In this document: in pieces, positions 7,695 to 14,778 of the stretch
How positions within the stretch are numbered: the first letter of the stretch is position 1
Layout: every line of letters starts with the position of its first letter
Source of the DNA: CAYMUL01 sp964393605
GTDB taxonomy: Bacteria > Bacteroidota > Ignavibacteria > Ignavibacteriales > Ignavibacteriaceae
Direction of reading: 5' to 3'
DNA length: 29,226 nt
Assembly: GCA_964393605.1 (NCBI GenBank)
Contig: CAYMUL010000041.1
Span: 1 to 29,226, forward strand
Position numbers and translations under genes: made by a program
The notes under the pieces: model-generated
What the model was told of the DNA's origin: nothing
What the model saw: the letters and a program-made list of their open reading frames with translations, nothing else
Database searches by the model: none

Positions 7695-8729
7695 TCACTC
7701 CTCAATCCAATCTGCAATAAAAATATTTGTATCGCCTTCTTTTTTATTAGAGCGATTCGATGCAAAGACAAGTTTCTTGCCGTCGCGGAGGAATACCGGA
7801 AAGCCGTCGAACGATTCGTTAAATGTAATTTGTTTGAAACCGGTACCGTCAATGTTAATCATGTACAAATCAAAATTTCTACCACTCTTGCTGTTCACAT
7901 TTGAAGAGAAGATAACCCGCTTTTGATCGGGATGAAAGTAAGGTGCAAAACTTGCTTTTCCGAAGTTTGTAATTTGTTTCATCTCCGAACCGTCGGCATT
8001 CATTATGAACAATTCAAGTGCGGTCGGGCGAACGTATCCATTCTTCACAAGATCGTCATAATCTTGAAGTTCCTGTTCAGTCTTTGGTCGGCTTGCTCTA
8101 AAAATAATTTTCTTCCCGTCGGGAGAAAAGAAAGCACCGCCGTCATAACCCTTTTCGAAAGTAAGTCTCGTTTGTTCTGAACCATCGATGTTCATAACAT
8201 ATAACTCAGGGTCGCCATCGCGAGTTGAAGTGAAAATAATTTTATCACCGCGCGGAGAAACTGTTGCTTCGGCATCGTAACCGGGAGTATTCGTCAGTTG
8301 CACTAATCCCGTCCCATCTTCATTTATTTTGAAAATATCGAACGAATCATAAAGCAACCAAACATAACCTTTTGATCGATCAGGCGGCGGCGGACAATCA
8401 TCTCCCGCGAGATGTGTAGAAGCAAAAATAATTTCTTTATCTCCCGGTAAATAATAAGCGCAGGTTGTTCTTCCTTTACCTGTCGAAACTAATTTTTTTT
8501 CGCTTCCGTCAATATTCATTACAAAAATTTGATCGCATTTAAGTTCATCAACCGTTGCTTGAAAAACTAATTTCTTTTCGGAGAAAGAAAGATATGCTTC
8601 GGCATTTTCGCCGCCATCGGACAGCATCCGAACATTTTTAAGGTGCGTCTCTCCTTCGAATAAATATTGCTGTTCAGACTGTGGCAGAACTGTTACTGAA
8701 ATAAAAATGATAAGTGTTAATAGCTTCAT
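7695..8729 (-). CDS. exported TolB-like WD40/PD40 beta-propeller protein
   Basis: This 344-residue protein has a Sec signal peptide (MKLLTLIIFISVTVLPQS) followed by PD40/TolB-type propeller blades. The repeating unit is an FSPDGKKIIF-like strand followed by a LYVMNIDGSE-QTRLT turn, seen at least five times (IFVMNIDGSE, IFKINEDGTG, LYVMNIDGSE, LFIMNADGSE, LYMINIDGTG). Such propellers act as periplasmic protein-binding platforms; there is no catalytic motif. Its TGA stop lies 2 bases before the ATG of the M28 peptidase, and the ribosome binding site of that gene is inside its last codons. The two products likely work together in the periplasm. A 65-bp gap with no visible terminator separates it from the MBL-fold gene upstream. 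Confidence 0.9.
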   Translation of the reverse strand: MKLLTLIIFISVTVLPQSEQQYLFEGETHLKNVRMLSDGGENAEAYLSFSEKKLVFQATVDELKCDQIFVMNIDGSEKKLVSTGKGRTTCAYYLPGDKEIIFASTHLAGDDCPPPPDRSKGYVWLLYDSFDIFKINEDGTGLVQLTNTPGYDAEATVSPRGDKIIFTSTRDGDPELYVMNIDGSEQTRLTFEKGYDGGAFFSPDGKKIIFRASRPKTEQELQDYDDLVKNGYVRPTALELFIMNADGSEMKQITNFGKASFAPYFHPDQKRVIFSSNVNSKSGRNFDLYMINIDGTGFKQITFNESFDGFPVFLRDGKKLVFASNRSNKKEGDTNIFIADWIEE

Positions 8730-8794
8730 CTTGAATCCAATCGTTTAAAATTAATTTGAAAAATTTGGAAAGAAATTTAGTTATAAAGTGGAAA

Positions 8795-9520
8795 TTATTC
8801 GGGAACGTGAACGAGGAAATAATCTTTTGCCGATTTCCCGATTGCATGCGCCTCGCGCGAAGTCATGTGCAGCAAATCTTCTTCATCATCTTCATGCCCG
8901 GCTTCGAGAATAGCGAGGTCGCTATCTTTAGCATGTTTCACAATCGCCGGACAATATGCAGTGTCTCCGCTATAACAGATTGAAGTATCTTCAAAATAAA
9001 ATTTGTAACCTAAAGCGGGGACACGTCTGGCGCTGTTTCCATCCGCTAATTCTTTATGTATCACGGTAAATGGTTTCACTTCAATATTGCCTGCTTTTGC
9101 AATTCTCATCTTTTTTATTTTTTTAAGATTTACATTATACAGACTGCTGCTTTTGTACACTTTTTTAAAAGCGTGATAGATACTTTCGATTTCTACACAG
9201 CCATCGGGGAAGTGAATGTTTATACTTTTGATTCTTTTCAGAACGCGCATGTAAGTCAGAAGCGACCACAACCCGCCGACGTGATCGTGATGCCCGTGAG
9301 TAATGAACACATCCGAAATCGAAAGTATTTCTTCAGGTTTTAATTCTTTTGTTAAGTCGCGTAAAATTCCGTCGCCGGGATCAACGAGGAAGTTTTCATC
9401 TTTTGCTTTCAGCAAGATTCCTGTTGCTACATTTGGTATCGAACAAAAAATTTTGATCGAGAAGTTCTTCTTCTTCCAGTAGATCGGATATTCGGAGCGG
9501 ATGATTTTTTTATTACTCAT
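8795..9520 (-). CDS. MBL-fold metallo-hydrolase, RNase Z-like
   Basis: This 241-residue cytoplasmic protein has a metallo-beta-lactamase fold. The metal-binding motif HGHHDH is at residues 75-80 (VFITHGHHDHVGG). It is followed by CYSGDTAYCP with the bridging Asp, and by an RNase Z-like tail in which EAGHEDDEEDLLHMTSREA takes the place of the His-containing AxHEA region. It ends FLVHVPE, as do several RNase Z-like relatives. Whether the substrate is a tRNA 3' trailer or a small phosphodiester or ester is not decidable here, and it lacks an evident exosite arm. Its ATG follows the feoB stop after one base, so it is the fourth gene of the fur-feoA-feoB operon, which suggests a role or regulation tied to iron. 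Confidence 0.88.
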   Translation of the reverse strand: MSNKKIIRSEYPIYWKKKNFSIKIFCSIPNVATGILLKAKDENFLVDPGDGILRDLTKELKPEEILSISDVFITHGHHDHVGGLWSLLTYMRVLKRIKSINIHFPDGCVEIESIYHAFKKVYKSSSLYNVNLKKIKKMRIAKAGNIEVKPFTVIHKELADGNSARRVPALGYKFYFEDTSICYSGDTAYCPAIVKHAKDSDLAILEAGHEDDEEDLLHMTSREAHAIGKSAKDYFLVHVPE

Positions 9521-9521
9521 T

Positions 9522-11558
9522 TCAAATAATTATTTGTGCAACAATTCCGCCGATGATAAATGCAAAAACCCAGGTGCTCGCCCAAATGATAACTCCTTCT
9601 TTTATTCCGCGTTCGTTTATCATTACCATGAATGAAGCAATGCATGGAACGAAGAGTGTAATTGTAATTATTGCAACAGTAATTTGCATCGCGGTGAGAT
9701 GCAGATCAAACAAGCCCGCGGCACCGAAATCCCTTCGAACTACTCCCATTACAAAAGCTACCGCCGCCTCTTTCGGGAGCTTTAACCATGCGGTTGTTAT
9801 CGGTGCAAGCAAATTTGTGAATGCGGCAAGTAGACCCGTTACTTGTAGGAAACTCACAAGAAATGCACCGACAAAAAACCAAACAGAAGCTTCTTTCAAA
9901 AATCCGTAAGTTCTAAAAAAAGTTTTTTTGAAAACATTATCAAGTTTTGGAAAGCGCATAATTGGTAAATCAATTAAGAGTGGGGTGCTTTGCCCCGGCA
10001 GCATTTTGTTCAGTGCAGTTGAAAGTAAAATTAGTACTGTAAAAATCACGCCGATATAAATTAAAAGAGGAGTAACACCTGCATTACTCATCAACACGGC
10101 AATTACCGCAAGTTGTGCAGAGCAGGGAATTACGAATTGAAGAATCGCTGTTGCAATTGTTTTTTCTCTTTCACTTCCGAGAAGTCGTGTTGTAATTGTT
10201 GCCATCGTTACACAACCAAAACCAAGCATAATAGGAATGACTGCGCGCCCGTTCAATCCGATTTTATTTAAAGTGCGATCCATCATTGTTGCGAGACGCG
10301 GAAGATAACCGCTATCTTCAAGCATCGCCATTGCAAAGTAGAAAGCGATTACTAACGGCAACAGCAAAAAGATAAGATATGTTATCGTCATCGACACTAC
10401 TCCAAACTCGCCAAAAAATATAGTAACGATTGGATTTAGAAAAGTAAAAGTTGTTTGCGCATCCGGCAGCCGCGAAAAATAACTGAAGTCGTCCGCTAAA
10501 GATTGCTCTTCGTTCAAACCGTTTTCAAAAATATATTCACGTGATTCCTTGATTGCATCGTTATTGTCAATAATATCAACCGTAATATTTGTGGATGAAA
10601 ACATTGCAACAGTTTTTTTGAGATAGTATTCAAAATATTGGACACCCAAAGTATTTTCTGTAAAATCAACAACGCGCTGCGCTACAAAATCTCCGATGAA
10701 CAAGTAAAGAATAAAAAGTATCACTGCAAGAAATGGTAATCCGGTTGCAGGATTCAAAGTTAATCTACCGAGTAGATTGAAAAATTTTCCTTTGGACGAA
10801 TCTTCATACTCAACTTCATTGATGAGTTGATTGACGCGGTTTCTTCTATCGATGTAAAGAAATTCTCTTTGGTCGGCGAAGTTCTCTTCGATGCCATGTT
10901 TCTTCGCCATCACTTCATCTCCTTCGAGTGCGAGTAATGCTTCCCCTTGTGAGCCGAAGCGTTTTAAGTTTTCATGCAAGAGATGATGAAGCTCTTCGGG
11001 CTGGTTGCCAATGCGCGCGTTCTCGATTGCGAAATCAATTTTATCAAATCCAATTTTTGAAATTGCCGCAGTCTCAATTACTTCAACTCCGAGTTTTGCT
11101 TTCAACTTTTCAATATCGATGCGGACTTTTCTTTTCTTCACTTCGTCGGCAAAGTTTAGCAGCACGGAAACTTTTTTCCCCATATCGATTAGTTGATGGG
11201 TGAGAAAAAGATCGCGTTCGAGATGAAGCGCGTTCACAACATTCAACACAATATCTGCATCCAGAATTACATCTCTTGCAACACGTTCTTCATCATTAAA
11301 AGAAGAAACTCCATAAATTCCCGGTGTATCATAAACGATTTTATCTTTGTACATTCCTTTACTTATCGAGACAGTCGTGCCGGGGAAATTGGAAACATCG
11401 ACATACATTCCACTTAGATAATTAAAGAAGAGTGATTTGCCGACATTTGGATTCCCGACCAACACAACTTTTTGCAGTTGCGATGATTCAATCGAATCCT
11501 TTTCAATATTTAAGTGTGGATGTTTTTCAAGATGTGGAATTACGTCGTGTGAGTGCAT
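9522..11558 (-). CDS. feoB: ferrous iron transport protein B
   Basis: This 678-residue GTP-dependent ferrous iron permease sits in the inner membrane. The N-terminal G domain shows G1 GNPNVGKS (35-42), G2 FPGTT (58-62), G3 DTPG (77-80) and G4 NFAD (135-138). Two Gate regions follow: GFGCVTMATITTR with IPCSAQLAVI, and a second with FVPCIASF. These belong to the GC-x-TMA variant rather than the GCNVPA type. About ten membrane segments are visible, with a roughly 90-residue periplasmic insert after the first. The start is set at ATG 11558, 2 bases after the feoA stop; a frame open to 11666 would overlap feoA and add a non-homologous stretch. The first 15 residues contain five His, an unusual metal-binding-looking extension. 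Confidence 0.96.
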   Translation of the reverse strand: MHSHDVIPHLEKHPHLNIEKDSIESSQLQKVVLVGNPNVGKSLFFNYLSGMYVDVSNFPGTTVSISKGMYKDKIVYDTPGIYGVSSFNDEERVARDVILDADIVLNVVNALHLERDLFLTHQLIDMGKKVSVLLNFADEVKKRKVRIDIEKLKAKLGVEVIETAAISKIGFDKIDFAIENARIGNQPEELHHLLHENLKRFGSQGEALLALEGDEVMAKKHGIEENFADQREFLYIDRRNRVNQLINEVEYEDSSKGKFFNLLGRLTLNPATGLPFLAVILFILYLFIGDFVAQRVVDFTENTLGVQYFEYYLKKTVAMFSSTNITVDIIDNNDAIKESREYIFENGLNEEQSLADDFSYFSRLPDAQTTFTFLNPIVTIFFGEFGVVSMTITYLIFLLLPLVIAFYFAMAMLEDSGYLPRLATMMDRTLNKIGLNGRAVIPIMLGFGCVTMATITTRLLGSEREKTIATAILQFVIPCSAQLAVIAVLMSNAGVTPLLIYIGVIFTVLILLSTALNKMLPGQSTPLLIDLPIMRFPKLDNVFKKTFFRTYGFLKEASVWFFVGAFLVSFLQVTGLLAAFTNLLAPITTAWLKLPKEAAVAFVMGVVRRDFGAAGLFDLHLTAMQITVAIITITLFVPCIASFMVMINERGIKEGVIIWASTWVFAFIIGGIVAQIII

Positions 11559-11560
11559 TT

Positions 11561-11788
11561 TTAATTCAACGAAATATTTATTTGTTTTGCGAGTTCGAAT
11601 CCGATGGCAATCTCCTGCCGATTTTTTTGGAGAACAATAGTTCCGCCGGGCAATCTTTCGAGGCAATAGACTTTGTCGCCTTCCGAAATTCCGATTCGAA
11701 TCAATTGTATTTTTAACAAACCTGAAGGGAGAGAATTAATTATTACGTAAGAGCCCTTCTTTACTGTTGCGAGTGTTTTATTTTTCAT
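11561..11788 (-). CDS. feoA: ferrous iron transport protein A
   Basis: This 75-residue protein is a single SH3-like FeoA domain. The signature is GLLKIQLIRIGISEGDKVYCLERLPGG split over residues about 22-48, followed by a strand pair IVLQKNRQEIAIG and a C-terminal AKQINISL. It is a small cytoplasmic partner of FeoB needed for ferrous iron uptake. The start ATG at 11788 lies inside the last codons of fur (11-base overlap), and no separate Shine-Dalgarno sequence is evident, so its translation probably depends on ribosomes finishing fur. A longer frame to 11857 exists but overlaps the zinc-binding C-terminus of fur and lacks homology-like sequence. The feoB start follows its TAA after 2 bases. 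Confidence 0.93.
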   Translation of the reverse strand: MKNKTLATVKKGSYVIINSLPSGLLKIQLIRIGISEGDKVYCLERLPGGTIVLQKNRQEIAIGFELAKQINISLN

Positions 11789-12236
11789 GATAGTAGGGAC
11801 AGTTCTTTTTATTTTTACAACGTACAAAAATGTTAAAGGAATAGCTTGCCGGTTCAAAGTTTTGTTTTGCGGAGATAGAATCGGATAATTTGGAAATTTT
11901 TTCTTCGACGAATTCTACGATTCGTCCGCAGTCAAGACAGATCATGTGATCATGATTTTGTCTTTTGAAGTTGCTCTCGTAGCGTTTCATATTTTCACCA
12001 AAATTTCTTTCGGAAAGAAGCCCGCATTGCTTGAGAAGTTCGAGTGTATTATAAACCGTAGCGCGGGATACTCTTGAATTGCCGTTCTTCATCATGATGT
12101 AAAGTTCATCGGCGGAAAAATGTCCATCGAAATCTAATGCCGAGTCCATCACTTCAAAACGTTCTGGCGTTATTCTGTTCTTTCCTTCTTTCAGAAAGCT
12201 GGTAAATATTTCGGATGCTTTTTGATGTTTTGCCAT
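11778..12236 (-). CDS. fur: Fur-family metal-dependent transcriptional repressor
   Basis: This 152-residue Fur-family protein has a winged-helix domain (residues 10-80) with recognition helix SRATVYNTLELLKQ. His39 (GHFSADELY) and the HDHMICLDCG segment (95-104) provide expected metal ligands, with Cys100/Cys103 as one structural zinc pair. The second pair is spaced Cys140-X5-Cys146 (RCKNKKNCPYY) rather than CX2C. Fur proteins repress iron uptake genes when ferrous iron is bound; PerR, Zur and Nur relatives cannot be excluded. Its position as first gene of fur-feoA-feoB argues for iron. The feoA start overlaps its 3' end. A palindrome 14 bases upstream of the start is a likely autoregulatory operator. 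Confidence 0.93.
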   Translation of the reverse strand: MAKHQKASEIFTSFLKEGKNRITPERFEVMDSALDFDGHFSADELYIMMKNGNSRVSRATVYNTLELLKQCGLLSERNFGENMKRYESNFKRQNHDHMICLDCGRIVEFVEEKISKLSDSISAKQNFEPASYSFNIFVRCKNKKNCPYYHEK

Positions 12237-12249
12237 TCTGCAAATTATT

Positions 12250-12262
12250 TAGATTTAATCTA
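12250..12262 (-). promoter_or_regulatory. candidate Fur-family operator upstream of fur
   Basis: TAGATTTAATCTA is a perfect 6-1-6 inverted repeat, the geometry of Fur/PerR boxes (7-1-7, consensus TGATAATnATTATCA). It lies 14 bases before the fur ATG, in the 103-bp region between fur and the divergent PAS-like gene, so it could block transcription of fur-feoAB and possibly affect the other direction. The core bases differ from the E. coli consensus, so assignment rests on symmetry and position. Confidence 0.45.
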
Positions 12263-12339
12263 CATAAAATTAGTTCTTTTTAAACAGAATTACAATAATT
12301 TTGCAGGCGTATTCAGAGTAAAAATTTATTCATTTTGAT

Positions 12340-12909
12340 TTGTATTTAATTTTTAATAAAGAAAGAAAACTTATAATTGCGCCGCTCAAGGGATTGCGGC
12401 AATTGGATAAGTTTTCATTGCATGTCGGTGATCTTGTTGAAAAATTTGAGGATATTCTCAACCATAACTTTTCTTTTGAGTTAGCTGAGGAAGTCCTCTT
12501 TTTAGAAAATCAATTTTTCATCTACGATCTTGAAGCAGAAGAAATAGTTTTGCGTAACAAGCAACATCTCAGAAATTTCTTTTACGATGATTCAATTCCT
12601 TGTTTTTTTGATTTTAAAAATTTTGTGTACCGTTTCTCCGGCAGAAAAATTGATAACTCTCTCGGTTATTCTGCGGATGAGATCAACAATGCCGGATTTA
12701 ACCGATTTGTACTCAACATGAAAAAACTTTCATTCACGGAAAGAGAGAGTGCGCTGTTATCTCCGCAAGCGGAGAAAGAGTATTTTCAAAATGAATATAA
12801 AATGAAAAATAAAAATGGCACTGCGGTTTTTGTAACCGAATTCGCCACTAAATTAAAAGCAAGTAATGGAATGTTCATCGGTCATACCGGTTTTTGGAAA
12901 TGTACATAA
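12340..12909 (+). CDS. PAS-like sensory protein without output domain
   Basis: This 189-residue protein has no recognised family over its first ~90 residues. The C-terminal ~100 residues look like a PAS fold: YRFSGRKIDNSLGYSADEINNAGFN resembles the LGYSaeEl...f segment of PAS_3/PAS_9. The following EYKMKNKNGTAVFVTEF...NGMFIGHTGFW matches the strand pair that normally precedes a GxxxDIT linker, but the protein stops there. No kinase, GGDEF or DNA-binding domain follows. The only start is TTG at 12340, with a weak ribosome binding site. It may be a free-standing sensor partner for the response regulator 128 bp downstream. It is divergent from fur. The 128-bp spacer before the next gene contains only AT-rich self-complementary stretches. 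Confidence 0.6.
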   Translation: MYLIFNKERKLIIAPLKGLRQLDKFSLHVGDLVEKFEDILNHNFSFELAEEVLFLENQFFIYDLEAEEIVLRNKQHLRNFFYDDSIPCFFDFKNFVYRFSGRKIDNSLGYSADEINNAGFNRFVLNMKKLSFTERESALLSPQAEKEYFQNEYKMKNKNGTAVFVTEFATKLKASNGMFIGHTGFWKCT

Positions 12910-13037
12910 AAAATATTCTTCGGCAATGAAAAGAATTTTTCGGTGTGAAAAAAATATTTTTCCATTAAAAAGCTATTTCTTATTTTTTGCACGAGTTTTA
13001 ATTAACTAATTGAACTACAAAATTCAGAGGTATTATA

Positions 13038-13448
13038 TTGACAACGTTTGACGACTTAAACCGACCGCGCGTGTTGGTTACGGAAGATGATCCCGATAAC
13101 AAAATAGTTTTGGAATATTGTCTTCGAAAAAAATATGAAGTTCATTGCTGCGACTCGGCAGAAACATTTTACGATAAACTTTCCCAATCTAAATACGATT
13201 TCTTTGTTATGGATATTGCCATAAGAGGACAAAAGTCCGGGATAGATTTAATAAAAGAAATCAGGCAGATGAATGACTACAGCAAAGCCCCAATTGTATG
13301 CGTCTCCGCGCATGTGTTTCCACACGATAAAGAAAGCGCGTTCAAGGCCGGAGCCGACAGATTCGTTCCCCGCCCCATTGCCAATAAAGATTTTATGGAT
13401 GAAGTCGAGACAACTTTACAGTTAAGAAATTTTTCTTTACAAACATAA
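13038..13448 (+). CDS. single-domain response regulator (CheY-like) with Lys-to-Arg change
   Basis: This 136-residue stand-alone receiver domain has acidic pocket EDD (16-18), phosphoacceptor Asp59 (FFVMDIAI) and switch Ser90 (IVCVSAHV). Position 112, where receiver domains almost always carry the Lys of a KP motif, is Arg in VPRP. The Lys normally contacts the phosphoryl group, so phosphorylation chemistry or output may be altered, although Arg might partly substitute. The TTG start has a good ribosome binding site (AGAGG at 13026-13030). It ends 9 bases before the NADH dehydrogenase start, so the two are probably co-transcribed. A PAS-like protein lies upstream, which suggests a sensory pathway; no histidine kinase gene is present in the window. 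Confidence 0.92.
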   Translation: MTTFDDLNRPRVLVTEDDPDNKIVLEYCLRKKYEVHCCDSAETFYDKLSQSKYDFFVMDIAIRGQKSGIDLIKEIRQMNDYSKAPIVCVSAHVFPHDKESAFKAGADRFVPRPIANKDFMDEVETTLQLRNFSLQT

Positions 13449-13457
13449 AGGAAGAGT

Positions 13458-14702
13458 TTGAGAATTGTAATCGTAGGCGGCGGGTTTGGAGGAATCTTCA
13501 CGGCGAAGCAATTAAAAGATTCGACTCATGAAGTTATAATTCTTGACAGAACAAATTATCATCTTTTCCAACCTCTTTTATATCAAGTAGCAACCGCAGC
13601 ACTTTCGCCTGCCGATATTGCTGTTCCCATCCGCTCAATCTTTTCCGAACAAAAAAATATTACCGTTTTAATGGAAGAAGTTTATGCTATCGATAAAGAG
13701 AAAAAAGAGATTCAACTAAAAGACCGCTTACTACAATTCGATGCGCTTGTTTTGGCGCCGGGGGCGCGTCATTCTTATTTCGGAAATTCAAACTGGGAAA
13801 AATTTGCGCCTGGATTAAAAACTCTTGAAGACGCTCTCGAAATTAGGGAACGAATTTTGCTGTCGCTCGAAAAAGCTGAAACAACCGAAAGTGAATTTGA
13901 GAAAAGGAAAAATCTTACATTTGTATTAATCGGTGGTGGACCGACAGGAGTGGAGATGGCGGGTTCAATTGCAGAGATTGTTCAGAAAGCAATTCTTAAG
14001 GACTTCAGAAAAATTCGTCCGCAGGATGCGCGCGTAATATTAATTGAGGGACAAAACAGAATATTAACTTCGTACGATAAAAAACTTTCAGCCGCGGCGG
14101 AAAATGATTTGCGTTCTCTTGGTGTTGAAGTCATTAAAGAAAAATTTGTAAAGAATATTGATGCAAATTCCGTTTCGCTCGATGGAGAAATAATTCATAC
14201 TTCGACAATCGTTTGGGCGGCAGGGAATGAGGCATCTCCATTACTCAAATCATTGAACACGCCACTCGATCGTGCCGGCAGAGCAATAGTGCAAACAGAC
14301 CTTTCAATTCCTGCACACGATAAAATTTTTGTGATTGGCGACGCCGCAAATTTTAAAGAAGAAAATGAAAAAGTCCTTCCCGGTGTTTGCCAGGTTGCAA
14401 TGCAGATGGGAACTTTCGTAGGGAAAATTTTGCGCGATGATATTCCAAAGGAGAGAAGAGGAAAATTTAAGTACAACGATAAAGGAAGCATGGCAACAAT
14501 CGGCAGAGCAAAGGCAATCGCTGAAGTGTATGGTATAAAACTTTCCGGTTTTATTGCCTGGCTTGCGTGGGGGTTGCTTCACATCTTTTTCTTAATCGGT
14601 TTTAGAAACAGAGTTCGCGTTATGCTCGAATGGGTTTGGCAATACGTTACTTTTAGAAGGGGAATCAGGTTGATTACGGGGAGATGGTTCTCAGAAAAAT
14701 AA
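13458..14702 (+). CDS. ndh: type II NADH:quinone oxidoreductase
   Basis: This 414-residue FAD-dependent NDH-2 is a single-subunit respiratory enzyme that oxidises NADH and reduces quinone without pumping protons. The first dinucleotide site GGGFGGIFTA (7-16) binds FAD; the second, VLIGGGPTGVEMAG at about 158, binds NADH. The NDH-2 quinone-site region appears as FQPLLYQVATAALSPADIAVPIRS. FAD-contact motifs IVWAAGNEASPLL and FVIGDAANF are present. The C-terminus has the hydrophobic membrane-anchoring segment (FIAWLAWGLLHIFFLIGF). The start is TTG at 13458, preceded by AAAGGAAG. It follows the response regulator by 9 bases, an uncommon pairing that hints at signal-controlled respiratory flux. 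Confidence 0.95.
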   Translation: MRIVIVGGGFGGIFTAKQLKDSTHEVIILDRTNYHLFQPLLYQVATAALSPADIAVPIRSIFSEQKNITVLMEEVYAIDKEKKEIQLKDRLLQFDALVLAPGARHSYFGNSNWEKFAPGLKTLEDALEIRERILLSLEKAETTESEFEKRKNLTFVLIGGGPTGVEMAGSIAEIVQKAILKDFRKIRPQDARVILIEGQNRILTSYDKKLSAAAENDLRSLGVEVIKEKFVKNIDANSVSLDGEIIHTSTIVWAAGNEASPLLKSLNTPLDRAGRAIVQTDLSIPAHDKIFVIGDAANFKEENEKVLPGVCQVAMQMGTFVGKILRDDIPKERRGKFKYNDKGSMATIGRAKAIAEVYGIKLSGFIAWLAWGLLHIFFLIGFRNRVRVMLEWVWQYVTFRRGIRLITGRWFSEK

Positions 14703-14778
14703 TCTCAAATAAATTTGATTTCACTATTTCTGTTTGTAATTTGAAACTATGAAAATTCAATTCACAATAAAAAATTAA

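Noticed and set aside
9553..9909. Plus-strand frame of 118 codons within feoB
   Set aside because: It is the antisense shadow of FeoB membrane helices; the minus-strand frame carries the real motifs.
11559..11666. Longer feoB start
   Set aside because: The extra 36 residues are feoA read in another frame and have no FeoB-like sequence.
11789..11857. Longer feoA start
   Set aside because: The extra residues are the Fur C-terminal region in another frame; the FeoA domain is complete from ATG 11788.
12908..12965. AT-only dyad GAAAAAAATATTTTTC after the PAS-like gene as a terminator
   Set aside because: The stem contains almost no G-C pairs and would not be stable, so it was not listed.
14714..14743. 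TTTG-N19-TAATTTG promoter for the cyclase gene
   Set aside because: The -7 element lacks one T of TAnnTTTG, so it was only mentioned in the gene entry and not listed as a site.
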